Source: Dipetalonema caudispina
Lineage: Eukaryota; Nematoda; Chromadorea; Rhabditida; Onchocercidae
NCBI GenBank assembly: GCA_013365325.1
Contig: JABVXV010000273.1
Span: 22,429 to 86,428 of the forward strand
Length of the DNA stretch: 64,000 nt
Direction of reading: 5' to 3'
Shown here: piece after piece, positions 29,428 to 43,702 of the stretch
Layout: each line of letters opens with the position of its first letter
Position numbering within the stretch: the first letter of the stretch is position 1
Position numbers and translations under genes: made by a program
Notes under the pieces: model-generated
What the model saw: the letters and a program-made list of their open reading frames with translations, nothing else
Database searches by the model: none
Told to the model about the DNA's origin: nothing

Positions 29428-32400
29428 AGCAACACTCAATAGATAATGCTTTCTTTTTTCGCTTTTCTAATTTTCTTTTTTTTTTTTTGTTTTGTCTTGC
29501 TGAAATTCAGGAAAAAAAAAATGAATTCCTTTATAAATAAAAGAGAGAAAAGATGAAATTTCTTTTATAAATTATCAAATCTCTATTAAAATTTGCAACC
29601 GTATATGTTATTCCTGATTTATTGAAAAAAACAAAATCTCTTCCGGATAAACAACAAAGCGAGAATTATCACGTCAATTTTCGAACTTAACACAGCTAAC
29701 TAATGACCATTCATAAGAAGTACACGTAAGTAAATGACAAGTAAATGTGACAATAATTATACTATTACTTCTTTTCATCATCAAAACTCTCACTATCTCA
29801 ATGATTCTTTTCTGTCTTAGTCTCTCTTTTTTTTTCATCTTACCTTTTGCTCTTCCCCATTCATCTCATCAGTTTTATTTTCATCACTATTTTGTCTGTC
29901 CATTTCATATTTGTTGATTTGAAAATAAAAAATTTAGAAAGGAAATACCACCACTTTTTTACTACCCATTGTTATGGGTAAATAAGGACTGTTTCCCATG
30001 GGTACAAATTGCATCTTATGTTTTCTTAAGTGATGCCGTTCTCTCTAAGTGCTATGCAATCCTTTTATCACTACTATTATCTCCTCCATCATATTTCAAC
30101 ATTTTCTCAATCTCTTCTCATATACTATCACTTTCATCTTCCCTTTCTCTCTTCCACCCTATACATCATGCTTATTCGCATATTTCTGTATTAACGGAAC
30201 ACAGTACTATTTTATCCATCCTCTAATTTTCCTCCGTTTTGTTTTCACATGCTATTTCTTTGCTATCGTCTTCTTATTAGCAACTTTTCAAATTTAACCA
30301 ATCTCTAATATCTCTCCCTCTCTCTCTCTCTCTCTAATCACTATGTTTTTCTCAACAATATTAATTTAGAAAATAGTATGACTTACTAGTGATTTCGAAG
30401 AAATTGCTAGGAATTTCAAGTTTCAGTTTTTAAATTTAGTTAGAAACTCGACAGATTTTTCAGATTTTCAGTATACTTTTTAAAAATTCTCATTAATTTT
30501 CCTTTAAATACGAGTGAAATCTGAACAGTAGCGCACATCTGACGACAAGGATATGTCAACAAATATGCATCAAAAGAAACGGAAGACAGGCAGTTGAATC
30601 GTATTAAATCCGTACGGAATGAAAGGATGAAAGGACATTGAACTATCAGAAGGACTTTCATTCATTAGATGTAGATAAATTTAGCATCAGAAGGACATTC
30701 TTCATCCGATCGATCATCAAACGGATCTTTAGCTATCATTACCATTATCAGGACTAATTTCATCGAAATTAGTAGGATTATCAGTGAATTCAGCGCAACA
30801 AATTCAACGGTATCTGTTTAAGTTAGTTTATTTCATTTTAAAATTTAGAGAATCTTGCCTGAACCCAAAATTGGAAAAAATAATATGAAACATGTTGTTA
30901 GAAGTAAAAGTCAGGTAATTAATGCTTTTGCTAAGTCAAAAAATAGCAAGCAGAGCCTAAAAAAAATTAGCCTTGTTGTTGTAGAAGATTTTTGTAATCA
31001 TACAAAGTTATAAAATGAAGTTAAGTATTATCAACAATTATGATTCAGTGTATTTTTATGGTAGGTTGGTCTATTTCTATCAGTTACTTACCTCTATGCA
31101 AATTAGCTATCACTTCTCGGTAAGATCCATCCGATTTATCTCGGATGAAAACCACTCGGAATAAAAATGATAGTCATGTAATCGTAAGTGAAGTATCGAT
31201 GAAATACATGTATAAATTCACAATTCTAAATCTACGAAATACTGTAGCTGTCAGATCAGATCAATCTTCATTAGCAATCGATGATATGATCTTTACAGCT
31301 AGTTGGATAATTATTCAGTTTGTAACAGTAGTACTCTAATGTTAGATAAAATTGCTGTGTAGATAATTTTTTGGATGGCTTGGTTTGTTCATTGAATTTA
31401 AATTAGACCACTAACGAATGGAATGAAACGAATAAGGCCTTTGCATAAATTTTTAACCTATACGTTGATTAGAATTTTTGATCTGATAATAATTGTCATT
31501 TAATTTAATTACCAATTTTATTTTACTCCATTAGAAAAACTAACAATTCATTTCAACACAATGAAAACTGATAAGTTGAAAATACGAATAACATTGCTTG
31601 CAGAAAAATTTTCCTACTACCATTTTAAATTACGCAAATTATTTCACCCATTTTTTGAGTTTTTTTTAAGTTCGATAGCTTAAATTGATAGCTGAAATAT
31701 TTTGTTAAAAAATTTGAACTTGTCAATAATAATAAATTTGAATTAATTGTTTCATTATTTATCATTAATTTTCCCCCAAATTGATAATTTGTAATGTTTT
31801 ATTCTGAAATCTAAATTTATCAACAGCAGAAATAAATTTCTCATTTTATTGTTTATCCGTAATTACTTTGCGACAGTCATCATTAAACAATATCACTAAT
31901 TTATGATTTAAAAGATTGATAATATGGTAATATGTTGTTTAATGTCGGTATATTTCGACATATAATCCAACAAATGGTACAATTCATCATATATGCCTCA
32001 AAAATTGTTAAACAAATAGTCAAATATAATTTATAGCAGTTAGAAGAGGCAAACTTACACCGATATATACTCCTTGTACTATAACGATGATGAACGAGTG
32101 AATATTACGAATATTATAATGATAATTGGCAAAGTTCACAATATATGATCTATTCTTTTGTCTAGAAAAATTTAATTAAAATCAAATTAATGAATGAAAT
32201 GTTGAAGGTTAATGCTTAATTATGTATATTTCCTATTGTTAATCTTTTTTTTTTTGAATATGAATTATCTCATTGAAAGACATCAGGGTAGAATTGAAAA
32301 GAAAAACAATGAAGGAAGTATTATAACAATGGAAATGAATGAAAAATAACTTAAATTGGATAAAAATTTGAATTTCAAAGTGTGTCGAAAAATGAGCAAA

Positions 32401-33042
32401 ACTACCGAAGATAATATTAAATTGCACTTGATTGACATTTATCATGTATTGTATACTATCACTGATTAAAATGATAAAATAAGATCATTTTTTTTCTTTT
32501 TGATGATACTTAGTACTACTGAAAATTAATAGTATTTTGAACTATTATAATAAATCAACGATGTCAAATTTATCATTATAATTCTTGTCCAATTATCAAT
32601 ATTCTATTTCCTTTATTTATTTACATCATTTAAGAAACATGAGTAATTTACAAGTTTAAAATGATAGAAGTAGTAATTAAATTTTAGACATTACTTGAAG
32701 ATTTTATTAGTTATTGAGGAAAATTTATTTATTTCCATTACTAACTTTCTTATAACTTTCTTTTTTTAATTAAATTTTTCATTAATGTTTGCAGAAATTT
32801 ATTATCATTTCTCTTTCATATTTATTGTCATTGCTATAAAACATATAAATTATTGATCGATCATTGTATGTTTTGTCAATGTTATTGAAAAAATATAAAA
32901 ATAAATAAAAAATCATCATTTTATATCGATGATATATTATTAAAGGGAAGAAAGAAAAAAGTATGGAAGAAATCGAATCGGTCCCAAATCATCAAATTGG
33001 ATTACAACATATCATAGCATTTTACTATTGCTTCTGTTGTTG

Positions 33043-33180
33043 CTACTGATGCCAACATTGAGATCTGGTGATTTTGCGGCCATTCTCTTCCTGATCCACA
33101 TTACTCGTTGATCCCTGATCGTCAGTTGAAGCGGTCGCTTTCCTTTTATCTGAATATGCTCTTTCCTTCCTCAAAACTTC
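33043..33180 (-). other. Possible unassigned coding segment (about 45 codons)
   Basis: A minus-strand frame open from a TAA at 33181-33183 to a TAG at 33043-33045 reads EVLRKERAYSDKRKATAST, then DDQGSTSNVDQEENGRKITR and SQCWHQ. Its mixed, hydrophilic composition and higher GC stand out from the surrounding poly-A/T DNA. It could be the last exon of an unrecognised gene or merely a conserved non-coding patch. No start codon or clear acceptor supports it. Confidence 0.22.
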
Positions 33181-36100
33181 TTACACATCCATCTTACATC
33201 CACACATACAACTGATAGTTTGATATGCGCCAAACTTGAGCTATATATCCTCCTAAATTCTGTTCATCTCAACAAAATCTATCCTTATCGATGACCTTCT
33301 GACACAGTAATGGACAGAATGCAAAGCTTCTTATACAGATAGAATGATAAAGTAAATGAATGGTTTAATATATTCTCACCTTTAACAATTTTGATCAATC
33401 ATTGGTCACTACTCATTCATCCTTTCCTTTCATTAGCTAATTCACTCTTATCTTCTTTTAGTCTCTTTCTAAATACTTTCATCTTCTTAGCTAACTTAAC
33501 TAATCCATTGAATTTATTAAAATCAATTTAAATTATATTTATGTAACAAATACGCCATCTATACTACAGCCAACTGTTACTACGGTATTATTCTCTGACT
33601 ATATTTGTTTACGTATTATTTTGATGAAAAAAAAAAAACTTGAAATGATGCTAAGATAAAATAAATAGATAAAATTTTCAACTAATAATATCTATAAATG
33701 ATGAATTATTAATAATAAATTAGTAAAATTTAATTGAATAAATGATTAAATGTATTCATAAATAAATGAAAGAAATTGAAAAGTTTTTTTATTTTCATAA
33801 ATTAATTCAATTCCCTTAGACATTTATCATTTACAATTTGTTAATTTATCATTTTTTTTTTCTTTTTTTATAAGAATTTTCAAAAATTTTACAAGAGCTT
33901 TTCATTATTTTAACTTAATTATTATTCCCTCTTCAAATATGCAAGTAAAAGCAAAATTGGTTAGCAATCATTGATGTTTTAAATATTTTGTCAACTTTGT
34001 CTCTAAGTTCGAAAACAAAAGAAAATTCTCTATGAGCGTTTGTTATTTATGGGTTACTGAAAAGGAAGAGAGAGAGAGGGAGAAAAAAAAAAAAGGTATT
34101 AAAAAGAGGAATGAATGAGGAAAGAAAGAAAGGAAGAAATTTCTAAAAAGACATTTGAAGCTGAAGAAGTACCAAAGGTTAAATATCTTCAAGGTTTTTT
34201 TTTTTTTTTTTTTTTTTTGTTTGTACTGTCCCATTTTCTGCTTGCCTATTTCTATACAGTTTGTTACCATGGATTATCATATTGAAGGATAAAACTTTCC
34301 ATATGCAAATTCCGCCACTATTATGTCGGATATTACCAAAAGAATTATGGAAAACAAAACCTACCATATGCAAATAATACATACGCATAACCTGAATCCG
34401 TAATTCGATATCATTACTAAGAAATTCTTTTATTCATAAGAGATAAAAAAAGGATTATGGAAACAAAAAACATATTTACATCTGAAATTGTGGCGTAATA
34501 AGCTAAAAAAAAAAAAAAAAAAAAAATAGAGTACCATATATCATTCATCTTGAGGCCATTTATTCCAGTCCAATGAATACTTAATTCCATTTTCAAGGTT
34601 ACTTTATCATCGATTTATTCAAACATTAAAAAAAATAAATCAAGATAATTTTTTAATATTTAATTGAAATTTTCGAAAATATATATATATACATTTCAAA
34701 TTAAGAATATATAATATACATTATAAATGTTATGCATAAAATTACTTATGAATTTATGCAAAAGCACTTTATGGTGAAATTATTTGAAAAGTTTTTCAAA
34801 ATTATTGAAAAATTAAAACGAAAATGAAATAATAAATTACATTTTTTCCAAATATTTCTTTCTAAAAGCAAAACAAATTTTTCGTTTCCTTTAACATTCC
34901 GTTCAAATATTATCATAATATTTTATAAAATACATATTCATATTCAAAGAAAAATCATAACGATAGGTATGAGCAAATGAGGATTTTCTATTTCTATAAA
35001 AAATTAAATTGAGAAAAAAATAAATATTGCTACAAATTTATGCAAGAATAAAAAAAAAAGACAAAATAATATTCGGTGTCTTTTTTAAAATATGTTTAGT
35101 ATAAATTCAGTAACGATTTGTTCTTTTTATTGGAAATTTTCAAATTTTATAAGTCCAATTGTTTGATTGGAAATTTAAAAGTAGAAAATATCAAGAGGCT
35201 TTTTAATCCATAGATTTTAATAATTTGTTGAAAAAAAAAAGAAATAAACAAAGAACAAAAGAAAACGGAAAAAAAATCCAAACATCTAATTAAATAAATC
35301 AATCTGTTTTGTTGAAAAGTGATTAAACTATTCAACTTTTTCAACAGCATTATTTTTGAAGGAAAAAAATTTTTGAAAATTAACATTACAGCAAACGATA
35401 CGACGATTATTGTGAAGTTAATCCTTGAATCCATTTAATCAAATAATCATTTGAGCCAATGCATCAACTTAACCAATTTAATTTGTTTTAGAATTTGTTC
35501 CTCTCAAAATTACTCCTTTAATCCTAAAATTTAAAAATTTTTTTATCAGTTTTTATGAGAAGATAAGAAAAAAAAAATTCCTACCAAAAGTTTTTGAATA
35601 TTTTCAAAATAATCACATATCAGCAATAAATGCTATTTATAGTTTCACCATATATTTCAAGGAAAGATGAAAAAAAAAAATTCAAACTATATACATTCAT
35701 TTTATTCTTTCTCTTCCTCATATAATATAATTTAAATATAACCATACTATAGCTTAGCTCATATAATTTAAATATATTTTATATTCAAGCTTAATCCATA
35801 TAGCTTAATTAGTACTATATTAAGGCTTAAACAAAATTTTTCTCGAAAAAAAAAACATTTTAAAAGATAGAAAGAGAAGAAGAGAAAAATAAAAGTAATG
35901 GATGAAATTTGAAAAAAAAAAAAAAAAATCTCCTCTAAACGAGAAATACAACAACAAAAAAAAAAAAAAAAATTTCATTTTATCAATAATTTTTATCAAT
36001 AAATAACTATTGGCACAAAATTTTACATATTATTCTTACAATTCATTTTTTGAAAACAATGATACTATTATTATTATTATTATTATTAAAATGAAAATGT

Positions 36101-36265
36101 ATAATTTGAAAAGTTTTCTTTGACCTTTTGTTTTCCTTTCTTTTTTTTTTTTTTCTTTTTCCTGATTATTATCTTGGTTAGAAAGGAGGGAAATTTTTCA
36201 GGTTGTTTTGTTTATGTTAAACTGAAACTAATCGACTTCACCGTTGTTTTTCATCTTTCCTCTTC

Positions 36266-36297
<32 letters not shown>

Positions 36298-36428
36298 CTT
36301 CTTGGTTTAAACACATCAATCAATTCATTTTAAATGGTAGAAAATAAAGGTGGTAGTGGAAATAATGAAAGAGAGACCTAAGAAACTCGTCGAATCACCG
36401 GGAGCAAAACTGTCATCCAGTGCATTCT

Positions 36429-36459
<31 letters not shown>

Positions 36460-36787
36460 TTAAATCCTTTGATGTTACCGTCCTAACACCCACATTTATA
36501 TATAATACACACAAGATCGAGATCAATGATTCGAACTGATCATGCTGTTCTATCGTCAAATATCATACTTCATTTCTTTCATTCTCTAACATTTTTCATT
36601 TTTAAAAACTTCTTTAACCTTTCTTTTCTTTTTCTTTTTTTTTTTTTTTTTTTTTTCATCCTTACTCATTTTGCTATAGTTTGCCAAAATTCAAAAATAG
36701 GTACAGCAAGCAATTTTTTTTTTTTTTCTCCTTCTCGAACAAAATATTTCTCTTTTCTTTTTTTTTGTTTCTCACTATCATTCCGTC

Positions 36788-36818
<31 letters not shown>

Positions 36819-37914
36819 TCCTCTTTCATCTTTACACCATTCTTTTTTTTTTTTTTTTTTTTTTTTAAAAGGACAAATTATACGATCTTCTTATATTGAA
36901 AATATTTGATGATGTGAATGTAGAAATGATTTTTATACGATATAAATTTACAGTATGAGTACCATAGTATGATAAGAAACAGTTGAAATTTTAATTTACT
37001 CATTTAGCTAATTTTTTTTTCTTTTTTAAAATTAATTTTGAAATAGAATTTGAAATGAAATTAATAAAAAATAATTAGAAGAAGCTTTTCCTTTTTCTTT
37101 TTTTCTTTTTCTTTTTTTTTGAAGTAATTAATCTTCATATTTTATTCATACTTCAACGATAATCTCTCTCAATTGGAAACAAAGAAATGAATTTTGATAA
37201 GGTCATGAACACTTGTAACCCTAGCAAATTTAAATTTGAAGTAGTACATGTCATATAATTATAAGAATTACTGATCGAAATTATTAAAAGTACTTTCAAA
37301 TGTTTTGATTTAATTAGATGATAAAAGTACTTCATGATTCTTTCGTCTCTTAAGAATTGCAGCACTTTTGGTAATTAATGTTTAATCCTTAAAAAGAAAA
37401 AAAAGAAAAAAAATTCCAATTTTTATTTCGTTTACTTAATTTACACCTGAGTTTCGATTAATGAATCATGCAAAACTTGAAACTTTAAGGCACTTTGTGA
37501 AAAAAAAAAAAAAGATTAAAAATTATCACGAATCTGATAAAATAATAGACTAGTACTTTCAAATTTAAAGTTTAAAATTAAAATTTGTTATTATAGTGGA
37601 AGTTAAAACAATTTAATCAGTTCGCGTTAGGATGAAAACTTGTTTTCTTGGTTACTTTATTTATAACCTACCGCCACTAATCATTCCTATCAAACGTTCG
37701 ATGCAGTTCATTTCTTCACTTAAAATCCTGTAAAAAACATATGAAATATATTATGTTCTATTGAAATGGATGAAAATTTTAAAAAAAAAATGATGCGTTC
37801 TTTTTTTTTTTTTTTCCTTTTTTCTTTTTACTGCCAACTTGAACAATGCTTTCATTTCATTCTTTTTATCCCCACCCTAAATAATATTATTTCTTAAAAA
37901 TGAACACAAAATGC

Positions 37915-37945
<31 letters not shown>

Positions 37946-39029
37946 AAGTAAATAGTAATTTTAAGAAAATTGAAATGAACTAAAGAATGTTACAAATTCA
38001 GTAGATGAGAATGATAACCTGAATTGAATTGAAATGAAGGAAAACATTTTCTCAATTAAAATATCATATGTTAAATCTATGTGATATTATTTCAATATTT
38101 TTCCACTTTTTTTTTTTTTTTTTTTTTTGCATCCTTTTAGTTTATGAATTTCATTTAATATCTAATATAAAAAAAGCATCAAAAAAAAAAATTTCAATTT
38201 TAAAAATTTAAATTCCTAAAAAATATCCTACCAAAAAAAAAAAAAATGAATCTTATTTGAAATACAAACAATGCACATAATTTTTCTCTCAATAACTTTT
38301 CAATTTTCATTTTGCATTTCTTGAGCCTAATTGGTGATAATTTTTTTTTTTTTGACATTAAACAGTAAATTATAAAATAAGCACTGGTGAATGAAATGAA
38401 ATTGGCGATAAAAGCCTCCGATATCTTTCACAGAGACAATACATCCAAATTCAACAAATAACTTCGGTAATCTTAAATGTAAACAGGTAAAAAACAATTT
38501 TGTGTGATAAATTTCAAAAAAAAAAAAAAAAAGTTCGGAAGAAAATTTCAAATTCTCTTTGCTCAATGAAGATTTGAAATAAACAAAAAGAATGTATTTT
38601 TTTTAAAAAAAAAGACAGTTCATAAAGATAATACCAGAGATTATTCGAACAAATACAGGAGTGAATCTTTACCATAATTAATTAATATTATCATATTTTA
38701 TAATAATTTGATAAATTTATCAATTAAAGATTAAAAATAAAATACATAAACGTTTTTTTTTTTTTTAAACTTTATCAACTATCAGATTAGATTAACAGAA
38801 CCAAAAATTCCAGACAAATTATTCAAACCCGAAAATAAATTCTTGAAAAAAAGAAAAAAATTTTTTTTCAAACTAATTTCAATGGACCCTCGAAATTTGA
38901 GGTGTGGAAAAAAAAAAAAAACGTATCTGAGAAATGGATCGATGCCGAAATAACTAACACTACGTTACACAGATAGAAAGAAGCAATTAATTAACAAATC
39001 TGTCATCTAGCCCAATATTTATAGCTGGC

Positions 39030-42000
39030 TCATAGAGATGGTGGTATTAATTTCGGGGAATCGTTAGGAGTACCAGAAGATGATTCGGAGGACCAGGTGG
39101 TACCATCCCTGTTAATCGTTCTCTGTTGTGGTGGTGCTTTGCATGGTGTCAACGGTATACCACCACGTGCCAGGAAAGCTTGCTCTTTTTGTCGTTTTTT
39201 CTCTTTCATTCGACGATTTTGAAACCATATTTTCACCTGAAATTTACTTACATTGTAAAAATATTTGTTTACATATTTAATTCTTTATTTCGTTATTCTT
39301 ATCGCAACTCATTCATACCAATCCTTTTTATCTCCCATGGGATATGATGATAAGTGACTAAAATTTCGATATTTGTATTTGATTCTTCTTCATTGTAATA
39401 AATCCTAAGTGATAGTTTGAAATTTTCAGCAATTTCTTCTTTTTCTCTTATATTTTTATAAAATAAAATTGTTGGATTATTTAGATTTACGAATAATTTA
39501 TTTAATTATTCATTTAGTTATCCATTGATTATTATCCTTCCAATTTTCACATCTTATTCCTTGAATTTTGATAAGAACTACGAATAATAATGGATAAATT
39601 AAAAATTATAAAAATTAATGAACAAATATCAACAAGTAACAAATTAATGAAAATATTGAATGGAATGATTTCATGATTCATAGATGAATCTCTTTGATGT
39701 ACAGTTGTAATGTGATGATCAAAAAATGTGCTATACTGATAAGATATCCTGATAACGTAATGTTAATCATTATAAATATTTTTGCGTAATTTTTGGATAG
39801 TTATTAAAATGGATAGAAAAAATCTTCATGATTTGCATCCATTATAGAAACAATTTTTACGTAAATGACCAATGTAATGTTCAACAAAATTTCAACGTTT
39901 AAAAAACAAATATTTTCATTCATAACTGAAAATTAATATTTAAAGGAAATTTTATTCATCTTTCTTTTTTTAAAAATCCTTACTGTAAGCTTATTTTTGA
40001 ATGATATTAAGATTATTTCTTGGCAAAAAGAAAAAAAAAAGAATGTTATTAAGCAAGATGTAATCATTATTTATTATCGGCTATTGTAACTTTTGAAGTT
40101 AATCTTATTGTATTAACAAAAATTCTCAATTCATCTTACTGTAAGTGCAATCATCCATAGGTTAATTTTTTCATTCTGAAGCATTTCATGCAGTTAAGAA
40201 TGAAGATATCATGCATAATTTTAGGATTGTCAATCGTTTCATAGGCCTTCTCTTCTAGAACAAATTGGAAATTTGCTTCAAATCTGACAACCAATGAGCA
40301 TATGCTCATCCTATTTGAAATAGATTGAAAATTGATGCATACATACATAGAATAATAGATACTAACGGTATTAGCTTTAGCTTCTTCAAAAACAGTAACT
40401 AATTTAGGAAATTTTTAAATTTGGCAAACAAAATACAGAAATATTTTTTAATTAAGAATATAATTAGGAAGAAAAAAAAAAGTACTGCTTTAATGTTTTC
40501 TTTAGTATTGATTAGATTTATTGCAGTCAGAATGATTTTAAGTCTTTTAACTATTTATAGCTGAATTTATTGCAGAATCGAATAATATATCAGTACATTT
40601 CGTATTTAAGAATTACAATAATCAATTAATTAGAGAGAATTTCGTAGCGTTTTAGTTTCTTATACACATTTCAAATTATTTAAAGTGAATACATGAATGA
40701 AATAATAACTGTTATTATTATTAGATTATTAATTATTATACGACTTAGCATGATGCGATCATTACGGATAATAGATGTGATAATCGATCAAAGCCTCGAC
40801 AAAAAAAAAAAAAAAAAAAAAAAAAACTTCAAACTTATTTCAGTGAATAGTATCAGCTTAATTTTAATTATTTATTGTTATGATTTAACATTAAGAATGA
40901 ACTGTAAACTAAACTAATTTATTTTGATTCGATTACCTATCAAACGCAATAAGTTATTTTTTTCTCCCTAATTTGTCTTCTTTTTTTCCGAATTAAACCA
41001 AAATTGTTGAAGATTTCGATTTTGACATTTGTATAATGCGTAAAGTTAAAAAAAAAAAAATTAATCCATCATCTATCACTGATCCTTTCATATTATTTAA
41101 GTGTACCCAATCATCTGTCCCCTTCATCTTTCCTTTCTTCATCCTCAAATAGTATCAGATGGACAATACTGTTGCAGATGTACATCAAAAAATTGATCCT
41201 GCAGAAAATGGATCAATTGAAATGACAGATAGCTTGAAATTTTTTGTTAAAAAGTATCAACTTTTCTTCCTTTAACTTTCATGAAAGGAATTTTTATATG
41301 ATTTTTCAGATAAATCATGGAAGTTAGTGTTAGTGGCAGCAATTACAATGATAGATGTAGCAGAAGTATGTTCTTGAATTGGAAAAATTACTGAAAATTT
41401 ATTAATTTGTATTAATTAGAACATGTAAAAAAATCAGGGCAGGATTGAGGTTTTTTTGATGAAAAAAATAATGTTAGGAATGTACAAATATTGATTTTCA
41501 CGAGAATAACTTATAATTTCAATGATTTTATCAATTTAATTTAATCCATCTTCTTCATTTAGTTCTCAAACAATAATTTAGAAAACAAATTAGTAAATAA
41601 TTTTAATATGTTATTCTAATTATTATCTATGGAAAAGAAAAATGAAAATGTTACAAAAAAACAAATTTTAATTAGTTTCGATAGTGCAAAATTGATATAA
41701 AATCAATTTTTTTTTTTTTTGAATTTACTAGATTTATTTGTTTAGTTATTTAATTTATTTCTTTGTTCATCAATTTGTAACTTACATGTAAATATTTGCG
41801 CAATAGATAGCGGATAAGATGACAAGAGATTTTACTATTTATATGCTATATGCTAATTTCTTAATCTGTTATATTTATTTTTTCCAATACTTTCTTTTAT
41901 CAAAAAATTTATCTACAAATAATTCAGTAGAATAGATAGGATAAGTTAGATACGGTAACAGTATGATGATTACTTGAGTTTCATTCAGCTGTAGGATAGA

Positions 42001-42971
42001 TGCAATTTCGGCTCGTCTTGTTCGATTTAAATATTTCGATGTATAATATTCCTTTTCAAGTTCTGTTAATTGATGAGTGGTAAAATTGGTACGTATCGCA
42101 TTTGTATCCTCCACTATACGTCGTTTTGGAACTATAAAATAGAAATGAAATAATCCATAATTTATATATAACAGCAAATTTGATTATAATTATATAGCTG
42201 TTATAAATTATGTATTCTTCATCTTTTCTTCTTCAATACTTTATTAAAACTTATACTGTAAGGAATTCTTAAAAGTTAAAATATTTTTTTAATATCTTTT
42301 TTTCTCCACTCTTCTCTTCTCTATCAATGTTAATTAAATGAGTTTAAATTATCAAAAATTTGAAATATAAGATAAATATCATCATTTATTTTGCTATTCA
42401 TTCAGATTAGCAATGTTATACATCAAATGCTATCTTCTCCTACATTATAATGTCATTCTGATTACGTATTACACGTACTTACATTTCAATTAGAATATCA
42501 TTTGATTAAATTTTTACATCATAGATATCATTTAATCATTAGTTAAATGTTGAATGTTGCATATAAATATCAACAAGAATTATAGCTAAGAAATGTATTA
42601 AAATGCAAACCTGATGATTTTGCAACAGTACGTTTGATATGCATCCATTTATACGTATTTGCAGTACTAGCTGCAATAGTAGCTGCTGCAGCTGCAGCTG
42701 CAACCGTAGCAACAGTAGTAGCGGTAGAAGTAGCCGAATGAGATTGTTCGGTAGGATGAGCATTAGTTGTTAATTGATTTTGAGCATAATTGGTAGCATT
42801 TGCAACCCAATGAGAAGTACTTGGTGGAGGTAAATGATGACCATATGATGAAGTTGGCGGATAAGGTGTTACTGAGGTGGAAATATAGCCACCGGATGAT
42901 GACCATTCACCATAATGTGGATAAGTAGTAGGAGGACTAGAAGAACCGATATAAGATTCCGTACAACTCAT
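39030..42971 (-). CDS. ceh-13: Hox1/labial homeodomain protein CEH-13
   Basis: Exons are 42971-42611, 42131-41974 and 39236-39030, giving 241 residues in phase. Exon 1 carries a Ser/Tyr/Pro-rich activator-like region, a poly-Ala stretch and the hexapeptide YKWMHIKR, the labial variant that binds PBC/EXD cofactors. The homeodomain begins [20 protein letters not shown] and ends [14 protein letters not shown]. NAxRTNFTT and [11 protein letters not shown] are Hox1 hallmarks. A 2.7-kb intron splits the homeodomain between Q44 and V45, a position seen in other labial genes. CEH-13 patterns the anterior embryo in C. elegans. A strong acceptor (TTTCTTCTAG) lies 18 nt upstream of the ATG, suiting trans-splicing. 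The C-terminal tail after the homeodomain is about 50 residues. Confidence 0.93.
39237..41973 (-). other. Large intron inside the ceh-13 homeodomain
   Basis: This 2.7-kb intron separates homeodomain residues 44 and 45. It is AT-rich, with a 26-nt A run at 40801-40826 and no recognisable embedded gene. Its size relative to the others here makes it a candidate location for enhancers. Confidence 0.7.
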
Positions 42972-42989
42972 CGAAAAAGGTTACTTCGC

Positions 42990-42999
42990 CTAGAAGAAA
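42990..42999 (-). promoter_or_regulatory. Candidate trans-splice acceptor of ceh-13
   Basis: On the minus strand a pyrimidine stretch ends TTCTTCTAG at 42990, leaving an 18-nt leader before the ATG at 42971. The match to nematode acceptors is good. Confidence 0.45.
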
Positions 43000-43506
43000 G
43001 AATATTTTGTTAAAATTATTCAAATAAATCTATTAACAAATGGATATATGTTTGAAATAATACGGTTGATCAGTGTATAATCAATAAAATTATCAATGAA
43101 AGAAAAGACCATTGATCATTTGAACAATTTGCGATACTTTTTGATGTCTTACTTTAATAAGTTAATTATAGATGGTCACTGAAAAAAGAAAAAAAAAAAA
43201 ACAATCATTTCTAATCAGTTAAGTAAAACTACAGGTATGGATAAGTATGAATAAGGTAGGATGTTGTTATAAGTGTAAATATGAATGCAGGTAGAAATGT
43301 ATGAATTAAAATACTGTGCAACAACGTCGAAAAAAAAAAATACATATATATATATCAGTAGAAAAGTCGTTAATTATCGTTTACAAAATTTATTATTACT
43401 CATCTAATTTGAATGGCTGCATGAGTCTTCTTCTTAAGCACTATCACTTTTCTTATTTACAAAGAATTAAAAATTCAACGCAATTTTCAAGTCGAAAGGT
43501 TCAATT

Positions 43507-43599
43507 CTAACGGACCCAACGCTGCGATGCGATGCGATACTGCTGTTGTTCGAGCAATAAATCACGCTGTCGTACATAATGCTCAGTCAGTCTGTCATT
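43507..43599 (-). other. Short open frame upstream of ceh-13
   Basis: The minus strand encodes RNDRLTEHYVRQRDLL followed by EQQQYRIASQRWVR and a stop at 43507. It lies about 540 bp upstream of the ceh-13 ATG and is GC-richer than its surroundings, partly from a GCATC repeat. It has no ATG of its own in a clean context, because the frame runs back into a CA/TG microsatellite. It could be an upstream exon or upstream ORF, or chance. Confidence 0.18.
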
Positions 43600-43607
43600 T
43601 CGACTAC

Positions 43608-43702
43608 ACCACATACACACACAGACATAGACATACACAGACACATACATACACAGACACACACACACACACACACACACATACACATATATATATATAT
43701 AA
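43608..43702. repeat. CA-rich microsatellite passing into TA
   Basis: Irregular ACAC and ACATAC repeats followed by a short TA run, upstream of ceh-13. Confidence 0.9.

Larger units (their letters stand above)
26101..39029. other. 12.9-kb AT-rich gene desert between T-box gene and ceh-13
   Basis: I find no convincing gene here. The first 2 kb has somewhat more complex sequence and a 73-codon open frame (27492-27713) that I cannot relate to any family. From about 28.4 kb on, homopolymer A or T runs of 12-26 nt recur every few hundred bases. Notable spots are the 33-bp tandem repeat at 29261-29427, CT repeats near 30318-30335 and 36791-36820, and a less AT-rich patch at about 33040-33330. Regulatory DNA for the flanking developmental genes is the likeliest content. 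Confidence 0.6.

Noticed and set aside
29254..29442. Open frame with an 11-residue repeat
   Set aside because: It arises solely from the 33-bp tandem DNA repeat.
36120..36909. Phe/Ser-rich open frames
   Set aside because: Products of poly-T and CT repeats; no protein-like composition.
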